Shown: positions 44,847 to 55,694 of the stretch, one piece after another
Position numbering within the stretch: the first letter of the stretch is position 1
How the letters are laid out: each line of letters starts with the position of its first letter
Assembly: GCA_021927905.1 (NCBI GenBank)
Contig: BLLK01000022.1
Coordinates: 2,728,001 to 2,792,000 of the forward strand
DNA: 64,000 bases
Direction: 5' to 3'
DNA from: Chaetoceros tenuissimus
Lineage: Eukaryota > Bacillariophyta > Thalassiosirophyceae > Chaetocerotales > Chaetocerotaceae
The notes under the pieces: generated by a model
What the model was told of the DNA's origin: nothing
The model's input: the letters and a program-made list of their open reading frames with translations, nothing else
Databases searched by the model: none
Position numbers and translations under genes: made by a program

Positions 44847-46400
44847 TTACAAAATGTTGATATTTCTTCGTGTAATAGACTCAACAAAGTCTGCCAATTC
44901 AAGACCTGAAGGTTCTTCCGCTTCATCTACATGCAGGGTCTCTCTCATCAAAATGATCATGTCAGTCAGTGCACTAAACATGAAGAAGAAACCAGAAGTA
45001 AAAATATGTATATCTCCCTTATTTCCACAATGAAACATCAAAGAGAAACATCCGCATAATCTACATATCATTGATGACTTGCTCTTCCTATCAAAAGTGA
45101 TGGTGATGAGTGAACTTAAACCAAGCAAAATGCATCCACAAAAAAAGATAATATTCCTTTCCTTGATCCAAAAAAGCAAAATGCTTGCTAAGATGTTCAA
45201 AGCTGCCGTTAGTCGTTTATTTCTCAAAGCTCGATGTTCTTCTTCTTCTTCTCTGTCCATAGAAGTACTTATGTACAAGTCCAAAAGTGTTCCAATCAAG
45301 AACATAAAGCAACCAAACAACAATTTCGAAGTATCAGCTGTCATAGGAGAGGCTATGAATGCAATAGCACTGAGTAAAAACTGCAGTTGTTTCCAAAGTT
45401 CGATTTTGCTACTTTTGGCCATCTCTGGAAATGACTGTAGAAATGAGGAAGAGGATGAATCCTCTTTGTTTTGACATTTTATGAACTTCCATACTTGGCA
45501 AAGAGACCTTATACATATACAGCAATTATTTTCACCCTCAAAGATTTCATCACTAGGTTTTTGAAACCAAAACCCGATGTCAAATAAAGGACCTATTAGG
45601 AAGAGGATAATCCAAAATACATCCATTGTCATCTCGCGACTTAAGAAAAATAATCCAGTCATCCTGCATATCATGTGTATTCTACGTTCAGGCTGAGTTG
45701 TCATTTGATACAATGTCTTGATAGAAAGTAGTAGACAACCAAAGAAAACCATGAATGAGAAAAAATATTCATATTGGACCGCCCCTGTCAATGTAAAGAA
45801 GATCATTAACAATAAAACTACCGCATTCATGGATACCATTGCTAAATCAGTCTTCGCATTTCCTTTGAAAAAGGAAATCCTTTGCTCCCATAAAGAATGT
45901 GTTTCAGCTTCATGCCTGTACCAAATCAAAGAGAGCTCAACCATTGTTGAAAATAAATATACGAACAATCCATATAAAATGGAGATAAGAGAGAGACCTG
46001 CTATGAAGTAATTTAGATGTATCAATAATTCCCATGTTCGTTCATACCTCCTAGGTTCGTTTGATGTCAATAAAGGTGTTAATCTTTCTATTTCAACATC
46101 ATCGCTCTCAAATTTGCGGCTGATATTTTGGAATTGTTGAGATAAACATGATCTACCAAATGCCAAATATTGGGCAGTGGATAATTGCTCTTCCTTTGCA
46201 TCTGTACCTCCACCTCCATTGTATTCGAACGGGGTGACAATGTTGTCTCGTAGGGAATTAACATGTTCGCGAAGAGAGATGGATGCATCATGGCTCATGT
46301 CAAGCAGAGGTGAGAATTCTTCGTTCTCCTCGTGTCGTTGCATTTCTCCGGTAACAAAGATGGTACCGCTACCTTCTCTAACTTCATCCTCGCGAATCAT
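44847..46400 (-). CDS. Polytopic membrane protein of unknown function
   Basis: The first ATG is 46398-46400 (MIREDEVREGSGTIFV), 517 aa; the open frame continues to 46505 without ATG. A polar, acidic N-terminus of about 140 residues precedes about nine hydrophobic helices arranged mostly in pairs: NYFIAGLSLISILYGLFVYL, MVSMNAVVLLLMIFFTLTGA, FFSFMVFFGCLLLSI, MDVFWIILFLIGPLFDIG, and later LLFGCFMFLIGTLLDLYI, IIFFCGCILLGLSSLITI, FTSGFFFMFSALTDMIIL. The repeated G-x-x-x-x-L-I-G/S pattern recalls YrhK-type domains, but weakly. A Cys cluster (NNCCICIRSLCQ) lies mid-protein. No transporter signature is recognised. Confidence 0.75.
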   Translation of the reverse strand: MIREDEVREGSGTIFVTGEMQRHEENEEFSPLLDMSHDASISLREHVNSLRDNIVTPFEYNGGGGTDAKEEQLSTAQYLAFGRSCLSQQFQNISRKFESDDVEIERLTPLLTSNEPRRYERTWELLIHLNYFIAGLSLISILYGLFVYLFSTMVELSLIWYRHEAETHSLWEQRISFFKGNAKTDLAMVSMNAVVLLLMIFFTLTGAVQYEYFFSFMVFFGCLLLSIKTLYQMTTQPERRIHMICRMTGLFFLSREMTMDVFWIILFLIGPLFDIGFWFQKPSDEIFEGENNCCICIRSLCQVWKFIKCQNKEDSSSSSFLQSFPEMAKSSKIELWKQLQFLLSAIAFIASPMTADTSKLLFGCFMFLIGTLLDLYISTSMDREEEEEHRALRNKRLTAALNILASILLFWIKERNIIFFCGCILLGLSSLITITFDRKSKSSMICRLCGCFSLMFHCGNKGDIHIFTSGFFFMFSALTDMIILMRETLHVDEAEEPSGLELADFVESITRRNINIL

Positions 46401-46773
46401 ATTCAACAGGACCTCATGGAACAATAGTGAGAGTGTTTGATTTGATCTAGATGTAAGTAGTATATTCTTTCTTCTATGAAAAATAGACGAAAGAACTTTT
46501 TCCACTTTGTAGTACGTACTTACTTTTCGGTATCATTTCCGCTCCTGAAAGATATACTTTTTTGCATCGTCTAATTGTGGTAATCAATTGATAAACAGAC
46601 GAGATATATACAAATATCTCTCCTCAAATCCATCTACCATACAGGATAGAGATATTGCACTAGATAAATTGGTATACTATTCATGGCATTTTGGAGCACT
46701 ATAGAAAGGAATTATACAAAGAGACATGATATTATCATTCCAGCTACTGTTGAAGTTATAACGAATCTAGATA
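46401..46773. promoter_or_regulatory. Divergent promoter between the membrane protein gene and archease
   Basis: 373 bp, AT-rich, with no convincing core element. The membrane-protein frame extends 105 bp into it without an ATG, so a short upstream exon for that gene is possible. Confidence 0.35.
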
Positions 46774-47361
46774 ATGAGTAGCAAGCAGCATCAAGTGCCA
46801 TCAAATGCCCGCGATATTGATGCGGCTATTGCGAAGCGGTCAGGTAGAGGAAGTGCTTATGACTTTGAAGGCGCCACCGTGACCAATAATGATTCTCCTC
46901 TCCCGTCGAAAAGAAAATGTGAGGATGGATATGAGTATTTAAATCATACAGCTGACATACAGCTACATTCATGGTCAACCTCGTTCAAAGGAGCATTGGA
47001 ACAATTGGTAATTGCGATGTTTGGATACATGACGACATTGGAAAAGATTGAAATAGACAATGAGTATTCTATTCAAGTTGCATCAAATGTTCATGCAGAG
47101 GGACATGATTTGGAGAGTCTCGTATTCAATTATCTCGATGATTGGCTGTTCTTATTCCACACCACCTTTTTCATTCCAAAAGAAGTGACTGTATCGAATA
47201 TCGACATGACAAACTTCTCTATTCAGAGCTCAGGTATGGGTGAAAAGTTGAACTTAGCAAAGCATGATCAAGGAACAGAAATAAAGGCAATCACATACAG
47301 CAACATGCAAGTTAATTTGGATAAAGAAAAATGTGACATATATGTCATTGTTGATATCTGA
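46774..47361 (+). CDS. Archease (RtcB tRNA ligase cofactor)
   Basis: A single 195-aa exon. After about 45 polar residues the archease fold is clear: YEYLNHTADIQLHSW, ALEQLVIAMFGYMT, DLESLVFNYLDDWLFLFHT, FFIPKEVTVSNID, GMGEKLNLAKHDQGTEIKAITYSNMQV and a terminal IYVIVDI. The HTAD aspartate and the C-terminal Asp before Ile are the usual metal-binding residues. Archease activates RtcB, the ligase that joins tRNA exons and, in animals, spliced XBP1 mRNA. A partner RtcB gene is not in this window. The N-terminal extension is not part of the family fold. Stop codons of this gene and the convergent ABC1K gene are 31 bp apart. Confidence 0.94.
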   Translation: MSSKQHQVPSNARDIDAAIAKRSGRGSAYDFEGATVTNNDSPLPSKRKCEDGYEYLNHTADIQLHSWSTSFKGALEQLVIAMFGYMTTLEKIEIDNEYSIQVASNVHAEGHDLESLVFNYLDDWLFLFHTTFFIPKEVTVSNIDMTNFSIQSSGMGEKLNLAKHDQGTEIKAITYSNMQVNLDKEKCDIYVIVDI

Positions 47362-47392
47362 AAATTTAAAAATTAAGATTTTTAGCAAGAGT

Positions 47393-50360
47393 TTAGCGTT
47401 TCTTCACCAGATATCTGTCATTATATTCATCTAGTTTCTTTAGCTCCCTCATACCCAATGGGACCCTAGTTCCAATCACTGCAGCAGCAGCAAAGACAGC
47501 ACGTATTACATACTTTGATGCCATTGGCCCACTACCAACAGACGACAGTAATATTCCAGTATTTAAAAATGCACAAGACAAGACTGCATGAAATGTGTTC
47601 TTTTGCACAATCTTGGATCTGTCCATCATTCTCTCGACTTCGAGAGCACGAACACGTAACTTGAAATCACCTTGTTCTAAGCGTTCCGCAATATCTTGCA
47701 TCTTTGCAGTTCTTCGAGGTTGCGTGATGAACTGATTGATGTCTATTGGGCGTAGACCAACACGCTTACCAAGACGTAAAAGTGACGTTTTGAAAGCGTT
47801 TCCATCTTTGAGATCCAATAATTCTTTCAAATACGGCAATGTAATTTTGGTTAAATCATACTTTGGATCAAGTGTCTTTCCAATTCCATCCAACGAGAAG
47901 AATGCTCTAAAGACAAAGGTCCAAGTCGGAGGGAAAATAAATGGGCTATCTGCATTTAGCGACAGAAACTCTTCACCTAGCTCCTTTCTTCGCTGTCTGT
48001 TGATACGTTTCCTTTCCTCTGGAGACAGATTATCTTCCCAATTTCCGTCCTGGTTCAATGTCGCTTGGAATCTATCAATAAAATCTTTTCCTACCTTTTC
48101 AATAGCAATACGATCAACATCTGGTCCAGTTCTCAACATTCCTAATCTTTCAAGAGCGTCAATGGCATCTTTCACATTGGCGTCATAGTACAAGGCAAAG
48201 AAGAAATCAACTAGTCCCTTTCTTTCTACAGGTCCAAAGGAGTCCATCATTCCAAAATCATAAAATATGATCGTACTCTCGCCTTGTGGTCCAATTTTAC
48301 ACGCAACATTACCCTGTATAAAAAAAGATAATCAGAGTGTAAGTTACAGTCATATAAAAAGTAGAAACGCTTTTATTAATATTGAAAATACGCACTGGAT
48401 GAGGGTCCGAATGAAAGACTGCAGTAGAGATAACAACAAGTGAGTGATGATGGTAAACATTTCTTTGATAATTCTCAATGTGAAACTTACATCCGTGACG
48501 ACAGAGTTGTTCTAGGAATGCTTGTGCTGATTTTGCTGCTAAATCAATAGGGTCTCCTCCTTGTTCAAGGATTTTTTCTCTATCTGTGATTTTGATACCC
48601 GGACAGTATTCCATTGTGATAACTTTCTCAGTAGTCATGTCTTCATATACATCAGGTACTTCAATATGCTTGAATTGTGGTGTATCAAAATTTTCTTTGA
48701 AACGTTTTGCATTTTTCAATTCATTTGTGTAGTCGATCTCTTCGTAAAGAAGTCTTTTTGACTCCTCGAATACACTAAGCCAATCTCTTTGAGTATTTCT
48801 ATCCATTAAACCTCCTTCTGAAGTGAGATCAATTGCATCTGCAAACACAGCTAATTGCCTCAATTGTCCAAGATCGACATCAAATAATTCACGTAAATAT
48901 TGTCTCTGGACTTTTACTGCAAATGTTTTATCTCCTTTTGTAGCTACATGAACCTGTCCCAAAGATGCGGCTGCAAGCGACGTCATGTTGAAAGTATCAA
49001 ACAATTCCGTAATTGGCTTTCCTAGCTCACTCTCAATGATTTTGACACTCAGATCACCCGAAAAGGCAGGTACATTATCTTGCAAGTTTTTAAGCTGTTC
49101 AATATATTCTTTTGGTACAATATCAATTCTAGTGGAAAATATTTGTCCAACCTGAAAAAGCGAAAACTTAGAATTTGCTTCTGATGTTGGTAGAAGAATT
49201 TGACAGAAATATATACATACCTTTATAAATGTAGGTCCAAGTTTCAATAGATTTTGGGTTACTTCAGCTCCAAGTTTTGATCTCTCTTCACTGAACTTCG
49301 CTTCTGACCATTTGCCACTTTCATACATTTTAGTCATTCGCTTCTCCTTAATGTAAAATGAACTAAAGTAAGCCCAAATCTCTGCAGATCTTCGTAGGAT
49401 AGCCCATTTTCTTGATAAATTCCCCTTTGCCGCAATTTCACCTGTCTTTTTCCATCCTGCCTGCATAGCTTCCCCATCTTGAATGAAGTCTGAGTAAGAT
49501 ACGCCCTTACGCCCCCTTCCCGCAACAATACTCCCTGCTGCCTTTAGCAGTGAAAGCATAGCTAATGGTGGAGCCGAAACCTTTTTGCACCATCTAAGAA
49601 GTAATGTCACTGAATAGTAAAAAGGAGCAACATTTAAATTGCGCAGAATTTCCTTTGTTTTCAGTCTTCGTGAGGATTCCAATAAGGTTGAGTTTTGTCC
49701 AGTAATGATTAATTCCCTTCGATGTTCTTCAACCTGTCTCCTTTCCTCTTCTTCAGTGAGGTCTGACATATCTGTTATTTTCTGCTTCTGTGGAGCAAGA
49801 ATAGCCGCATCATTAAAAGCAATATCCTCCAATGGTCGAACTAATAAACGCTCCATTTCATCTAACTGTCTCTGAATTTCTTTCTTTTGAGCATTTTGTA
49901 TATCTTTCGTGACATCTGATAGTACTTGCGATATATCATAGTTTGCTACTGAATCTTCGGGAACTAATGATAATTGTTTCTCTATAATATTCGTCATGTT
50001 GTTGAAAAGCTCATTTGATCCAGCTATGATTTGATCATTAATTTCTTCAACAAGACCCACCACGTCAATATCTACATTTGTTGTGTTTCCATTGATGAGA
50101 TCTATAGCATTATTGAGATTGCTGTTGTTGGAACTCTGATGAGAACCATTTACTTCTTCACCATTGATGGCTTCCTCTAGAGGTTTTACAGCTTTCTTCG
50201 TCGTAGTAGCAGATACCTTTTCATCAACCTTTTCTTTTACTACCATGAAAAGAGGTGAATTGTAAGCTATTCTAGTTTTCTGTTTAGGAGCTATGAATGC
50301 TGTCGAAGTGTACAATGAAAGGTAAACAGCAACCAGTGTTGCTTTGTAGAATAAAGTCAT
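47393..50360 (-). CDS. Plastid ABC1/UbiB-family atypical kinase (ABC1K)
   Basis: Four exons, 49221-50360, 48491-49151, 48396-48418 (23 nt) and 47393-48313, with introns of 69, 72 and 82 bp, give 914 aa. The leader [25 protein letters not shown] is a plastid bipartite presequence. A 200-residue low-complexity region precedes the ABC1 domain: [15 protein letters not shown] (the KxGQ motif, spanning intron 1), [33 protein letters not shown]. The loop HG-FFHSDPHP-GNVA is assembled from exons 2, 3 and 4, then [12 protein letters not shown]-terminal hydrophobic helices are present ([32 protein letters not shown]). Plant ABC1Ks sit in plastoglobules and thylakoids and regulate prenylquinone and tocopherol metabolism; the same is likely here. 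Confidence 0.93.
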
Positions 50361-51069
50361 GATATTTTCTCGGTTTGGACCTAGTAATTTTCCTATGTAT
50401 GTCTTGGAGTGTCCTATGAAAGCTTATATGGGCACGTTGATAGCAAGTTGAGTTTTGGCAAAATATAGCGTCTCAAATATTTGAAATCAAAGAGCTTTTA
50501 TGTAAAAACTAGTGAGAAAGCTTTATAAGATGTGACTTTCGAGCGACCGTTGAGAGTGAATCTCTGGAATCAATCTGCTTTCTCGATATCTGAAGAATTA
50601 TCTTTGACACACCTGCGCCTTGAATGAGGTAAGTTTTCGTCCAAGATAGTAGAAGCTAAGGTATATTCTGTAGAATGATCTTTGGATTCTGAAAATTGAA
50701 AGTTGCCAATGCGCTTTGAGGATTTGATGTGATGACGAAAGAATGAGTTTTGCATTCAGCAACATGAAGCAAGTCAAAATCCTTCGTGATGTCAACAATC
50801 AAAGGCAAGCTGGACCCTTCTTCCTCCTGATACTTCAAGCTACCTTCAACCGGAGCCAATCATATTCGTTTAAATTAGAGTTAACAACCTGTTATGATAA
50901 GAGTAAAGGCCTTTTCAGACGTCATATGTGAAAACAATGACGCATCACAGATTAAGCTTCATTCAAGATTCCGAGAAAGGAAAGGAGTAAAAAATATGGT
51001 AAATGTTTAGCTTTGAATGGTTACCTTTCAGTTCACTTCACTTCAAACTGAAAGTGCTACTGTCAATTT
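50361..51069. promoter_or_regulatory. Divergent promoter region between ABC1K and rhomboid; possible small gene
   Basis: 709 bp. ACGTCA at 50919-50924 and TGACGC at 50938-50943 lie on the rhomboid side. Two minus-strand frames, 50656-50859 and 50570-50755, have protein-like composition (SLKYQEEEGSSLPLIVDITK; RRRCVKDNSSDIEKAD) and could be pieces of a small spliced gene, but I found no ATG plus splice pair that joins them convincingly. Confidence 0.35.
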
Positions 51070-52065
51070 ATGATGCTTCTTACATATCTTCGCATCATAT
51101 TTCTGGCGCTAATTTGCACAGGATCGGCACATCAAATACGAGTTTTTCAGAAAGCAAGTCTTGTCGATCTTGAACATTTGCGAGTACGTGGAGGAGGATC
51201 GTATCTTCAACCAAATCCAAACTATATAAATCCTAATCCCAAACAATCAAATGAGTACTCCCAGTATATGCAGCCCACACTGGGGGAGATAGAAAATGAC
51301 CATTTCCATCGACCAATAGGTAACAATCCCTACACAGGATCAACATCGCGACCTCCAAAGCCATTAAAAGAAGTTGCCATTGAATTCTTCCAACAATTGT
51401 ATAGAACGAATCAAACAATGTTTTATGGTGTCACCCTTTCTTTGATCGTCTTTATTGCATGGCAAATTCCTCAACTAAATGGAGTTTTACAAAGGAATTT
51501 CGTAGCAAGTAACTACAATATCAAAAGAGGAAGGATATATACCCTTGTGACAAGCATTGTTTCGCATGCAACATTATCGCATCTATTATTGAATCTCTAT
51601 GCATTTCTAGCATTCGGGAAGAGTATCCAGCCACTTTTGAATCAAAATAGAATATCATTTGGTGCATATTGCATCGTTGCCGGTGTATTAGCAAATTTAT
51701 TCTTTCTCAAAGTCCATCCACAGGGGTCCTGCATTGGGCTGTCAGGTGTAACTTTAAGCTTGTTGGCTTTAGATGCTAAACTGCATCCTTCGAAAACAAT
51801 CTCTTTTTTGTTTCGGTTTATTCCAATACGATTACCCGCGCAGTATGCCTTGACAGCTCTTTTGCTATGGTCCACAATAGGAATGATGGCAACTTTGAAT
51901 GGAAGAAATAGAGATGGAGTAGCACATGCAACACATTTGTTTGGATTAATGTATGGGATAGGCGTCTATGAGCTAGTCAAAAGCGGGTTGTGGCATCGGT
52001 TTATTTTATTTCAAAGTAAAATCAGAAGGAAAATGGCTAAGAAAGGCAAAAGACTGGGATCATAG
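51070..52065 (+). CDS. Rhomboid-family intramembrane protease
   Basis: A single 331-aa exon starting MMLLTYLRIIFLALICTGSA, a signal peptide. Residues about 45-115 are polar and Asn/Pro-rich (NPNYINPNPKQSNEYSQY). The rhomboid core has six helices from FYGVTLSLIVFIAWQIP. The RIYTLVTSIVSHATLSHLLLNLYAF block is the rhomboid L1/TM2 signature with its HxxxHLLxN spacing. The catalytic serine lies in CIGLSGVTLSLLALD (GxSG) and the catalytic histidine in GVAHATHLFGLMYGIGVY, so the dyad is present and the enzyme should be active. The C-terminus is short and basic. Localisation in the secretory system is predicted; substrates are unknown. Confidence 0.9.
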   Translation: MMLLTYLRIIFLALICTGSAHQIRVFQKASLVDLEHLRVRGGGSYLQPNPNYINPNPKQSNEYSQYMQPTLGEIENDHFHRPIGNNPYTGSTSRPPKPLKEVAIEFFQQLYRTNQTMFYGVTLSLIVFIAWQIPQLNGVLQRNFVASNYNIKRGRIYTLVTSIVSHATLSHLLLNLYAFLAFGKSIQPLLNQNRISFGAYCIVAGVLANLFFLKVHPQGSCIGLSGVTLSLLALDAKLHPSKTISFLFRFIPIRLPAQYALTALLLWSTIGMMATLNGRNRDGVAHATHLFGLMYGIGVYELVKSGLWHRFILFQSKIRRKMAKKGKRLGS

Positions 52066-52084
52066 ATGAAACAATTATTTGTAA

Positions 52085-53763
52085 TTAGACATGAATCGCA
52101 GTTTCCCCCCGAAGATTGTTGTGGGAGGCTATGGACTTCACTTCCATTAGCCATTCTTGAAGGATATTTTTAATAGTAATGAAACCCTTTTTGATGTCAT
52201 CGGTATCTTTATCACTTGGACCTACTCCAGATAGATCAGAATGATGCGCGCCGTTTTCGAAATTGATAACTGGGAGTGTATCAGATAAGCTTTCCAGAAT
52301 TCCACCAACGCTCCAGCCGTCGTTTAGTCCATTTGTAAACAGAATATGAGACGCATTTGTTTTATTCACCAAATCGTCAATATGCCATTTATTTGCAAGT
52401 TCATATGGCCTTGGAGTGAATCCAAATCTTTTTCGACAGTGATGATTCAACCAATCTAGAGTCCAATCGCGAGCAGGAAACATGCTGTTTTGACCGAAAC
52501 CAATGTGTTCTACGCACAAGTCGCAAGTTTGAAAATCCCACATTTGTCCATTACGATGCGTACCAACTCCACTCCAGTCTCCTGAACTTATCGTAGCATG
52601 CACTCCACTTGGGAGTTGATTTGTCATATTGAAACAGGAATGATTTGGTTCATTTTCCATGCTATTGACAACCTTTACAAGAAACTTTGATAGGCGTTCA
52701 GTATCAGATAGTTCATCGTTTTGAAATGTCTGACATGCATGGTACAAATCTGTTGTGTTATCAGGTGGATAATTCGCCATATTGTAATTTGCAAATGTAT
52801 AACCTACAACCATAACTAATTCTTCCAGTAAAGTTTTCCTTACATGATTCATGTCTGGGTTTCCGTAAATAGATTCATCATCAATTATATAAGAAGGAAG
52901 GGTACCATTGCAAATGTTGATATCGCTCGAAAATTCATACAAATCATCCACTGTTTTTATATTTTGAATCAGAGAAGAAATTCTGTCGAGCACTGATTTC
53001 ACTGCATTTTTGCATCCAGAGGAAGACTTTTCAGCCACTTTTGTAATGTGATCGTAGTAACTATCATTGTCAACTTGCTGAGCATAGAATTTCATGGGCG
53101 CCGAGGCAGAATATGCCATATCCACGACATCTGGATGTTTCAACCTCATCATTGCAGAAAGAAAGCCCGGATATGATCCTCCCACTGTTATAACTGGACA
53201 ATAATGATAATTACCTCTATCAAAAGAGCAACCATATGAAGCTTGTGTATATCTTATCAAGCGAATATAGTCCCACATGGCTTGCTCTGAATTCATTAAT
53301 GCTCTCGTAATATTGGCATTTTCAGGAATAAATTCTACATCAACTGGTTGAGAAACTCCATAAAAACGATGTTCGGGTTGAATCACCATTGCTCCAAAAT
53401 CTTTTGCCAAGTGGTTCACTATGAAAGGATAATATAGTCCTGTGGAAGGGAGAATTTCACCTTCACCTGAGCAAAAAAGGCAAATCTTCAAAATGAGGAT
53501 GAACAAAGCGGTAGTGATGATGACGATCAATCTCAAATAAACTCACCTCCCATAATTACAAATATTGGAGATCCTGCTCCTTGAAAGTATTCATCACTTG
53601 CATAGTATCTATGTGTCCAGCGTCTATTGTCATCTGTGGAGATATGATCAACAAGCTGATCATCAAAATACTTGGGGTCAGAAGGAACTCCACTCTCCGC
53701 CAAAAACGCGCAGAGAAAGGAAACTATTGTAGCTGTAGCTCTTTTATATGAGATCATCTTCAC
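52085..53763 (-). CDS. Secreted S28-family serine peptidase (prolyl carboxypeptidase-like)
   Basis: Exons 53547-53763 and 52085-53466 (80-bp intron, donor GTGAGT) give 532 aa. The leader MKMISYKRATATIVSFLCAFLAES is a signal peptide. YFDDQLVDHISTDDNRRWTHRYY and SPIFVIMGGE-GEILPSTG are the family N-terminus, joined across the intron. FGAMVIQPEHRFYG precedes the nucleophile motif VITVGGSYPGFLSAMMRLKHPD. The acid/base residues lie in FTNGLNDGWSVGG (Asp) and NGAHHSDL (His). The family usually has NGxxDPW; here Pro is Gly. Many Asn-X-Thr/Ser sites support secretion. S28 enzymes remove residues next to proline in extracellular or lysosomal compartments. The 3' end overlaps closely with the rhomboid gene (19 bp between stop codons). 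Confidence 0.93.
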
Positions 53764-53995
53764 TATTGATTAACAGACGAGAGTTGTTGATGTAATAGAG
53801 AGAAATTCACAACAGATGATGTCGAGAATACAAATTCGAAAGAAGAATCTTTTCCCTTCTTCACTCCTTCCCTTTTCTATCTCTTTCTGACAATGACTTT
53901 GAAATTCTAGAGAAGGTTCCTTTTCTCTCCTTCCACAAAACCGCATTGGTCTTTCGAAACACACTATCACCTTATTCAAACCAAATAGAACAAAC

Positions 53996-55298
53996 ATGAG
54001 TAACACGAAGACATCTCCAATCATCGATCTGATTCGAAATGGTCAGTGGAAAGCTGTCCAGAAGAAAATCGAAGGAACCAAATCGACTCTTGATTCGACA
54101 AGAATGAAGAAATTCGATTCTTCTATGGAAGGAGCATTGTTTCAAGCATTGAAAGCGCGCGCTCCTAAATACATTATCGAATTGATAGCTGACTTGGATA
54201 ATTTCGAACACGCTATTCTCTTCAAAGATCCAAGATCTAAAAGTACTCCACTTCACATTGCAGTTCGTCGTCATTCTTCCGTAGCTTCACTTTTACTGAA
54301 GAAAGCCGATCGGATCTCTTCTTCTTTGAGAGAAAAACTTTTATCGGCTATAGATAGAAATGGAATGAATCCTATTCATGTTGCTTTGACTTTTGGAAGT
54401 TCGTTTCAAACTATTCGAACCATGCTTCAAAATTTGTCTACAGAATGGAAGTGTTCAAATCTCAACATACCAACCACTCAACGCAAGTCTCCACTTTACT
54501 TAGCATGTGAATGCCTCAAAACGACATCCGATACTTTATCTTTTCTTCTAGACCAAGGCGCAACCTATGAGAATGAGGAATCACCTTCTGGGAATTGGAA
54601 ACCATTACATGTACTAGCCTGCCCACGTTCCTTTTCACTCCGCAGTGAGAGTGGTAGAGATGAACGGAAAGAAATGATTGCTACCTTGGTTCAAAAGTTT
54701 CCAGAAGCTTGTTTCGAAACTACAGATTCAGGATTGACTCCAATTGCTTTATTCTTTTCAGACCTTCACGAATGTGCAGATGTTTATGATTATGAAGCTG
54801 ATGGACAAAAGGATATAGTTCGCTTACTATTAGGTTTGAAAACGAATAATGCATTTGGGGATGATGAGGTATCGAATCATGTTCAGTCGAAAGAATGCAA
54901 AATAGGAGTTGTCCATAAGGCACTTTGTCTACCTCAATATGTTCCTGGTCTCATGGAGTTTTTACTAGAGCACTTTCCAAAAGATTGTCAAATATTGTAA
55001 GTGAGATTCTATGTGTAAGTCTCTAATCTTTTTCTTAATTTTAACCTTGCAATTTTATTTTAGTCACAAAGGAGATTTGCCGCTTCATCATGCAATCCGT
55101 AGGAAAGCTTCCTCTAACAATGCGTTGATAACAAAGCATGAATTCAACTGCATTAAGAACAAGTTCCCTAAGGCAGTTCGAATTCAAGAGTTGCATAGTG
55201 GAGGCTTCCCATTCATGGTTGCTGCATCTTTATCATTGGTTGAGACTACATTTGATCTCCTTCGCTTTTCTCCTGATGTTATCATGAGAGCTGCTTAG
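53996..55298 (+). CDS. Ankyrin-repeat protein
   Basis: Exons 53996-54996 and 55064-55298 (67-bp intron) give 411 aa; the join reads CQI-FHKGDLPLHHAIRRK. Ankyrin-type helices recur: STPLHIAVRRHSSVASLLLK, GMNPIHVALTFGSSFQTIRTML, KSPLYLACECLKTTSDTLSFLL, WKPLHVLACPRSF, LTPIALFFSDL, GDLPLHHAIRR. Spacing between repeats is irregular, as in the large ankyrin families of diatoms. There is no signal peptide or catalytic domain. It shares a 232-bp promoter with the S28 peptidase. Confidence 0.87.
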
Positions 55299-55694
55299 TA
55301 TCGAATGCAACTTGTAGAATTCTTGTGTATCAAAGGCTAGTTATAGCATGTCTCTTATAATTATAGTCCCACAATGAATAAATAAAATTAGATATATAAA
55401 ACAAATCTTTTTCTTTCCAATTTGGTGCTCTTGTAATTAATCATTGCAATAGAGAAAAGAAAAAATAAAAAAAATTGGAAATTTGATAGGGCTTGCTATT
55501 TACGACTCAATTTCGTGTCGGCCACCGCTTTTATCCGACAATTGCAAACAGCACACAGCTGAAGCACACAGCACACACGTTTGTTTCAACTGCAAAACCA
55601 TGACAACATATTAATTCTTTCCTTTGCCAAAGTTACTCACTCCCTTCGTTCGGCATTCCTCAAATCCTCCCAGGAGAAAGTATATCAGTTGGAA
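55299..55694. promoter_or_regulatory. 3' end of the ankyrin gene and promoter of the Tudor-like gene
   Basis: 396 bp, very AT-rich at first, then a short CA-rich stretch near 55547-55580 in which cagcacac recurs. No gene seen; the frame of the next gene extends upstream to 55581 without an ATG. Confidence 0.4.
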
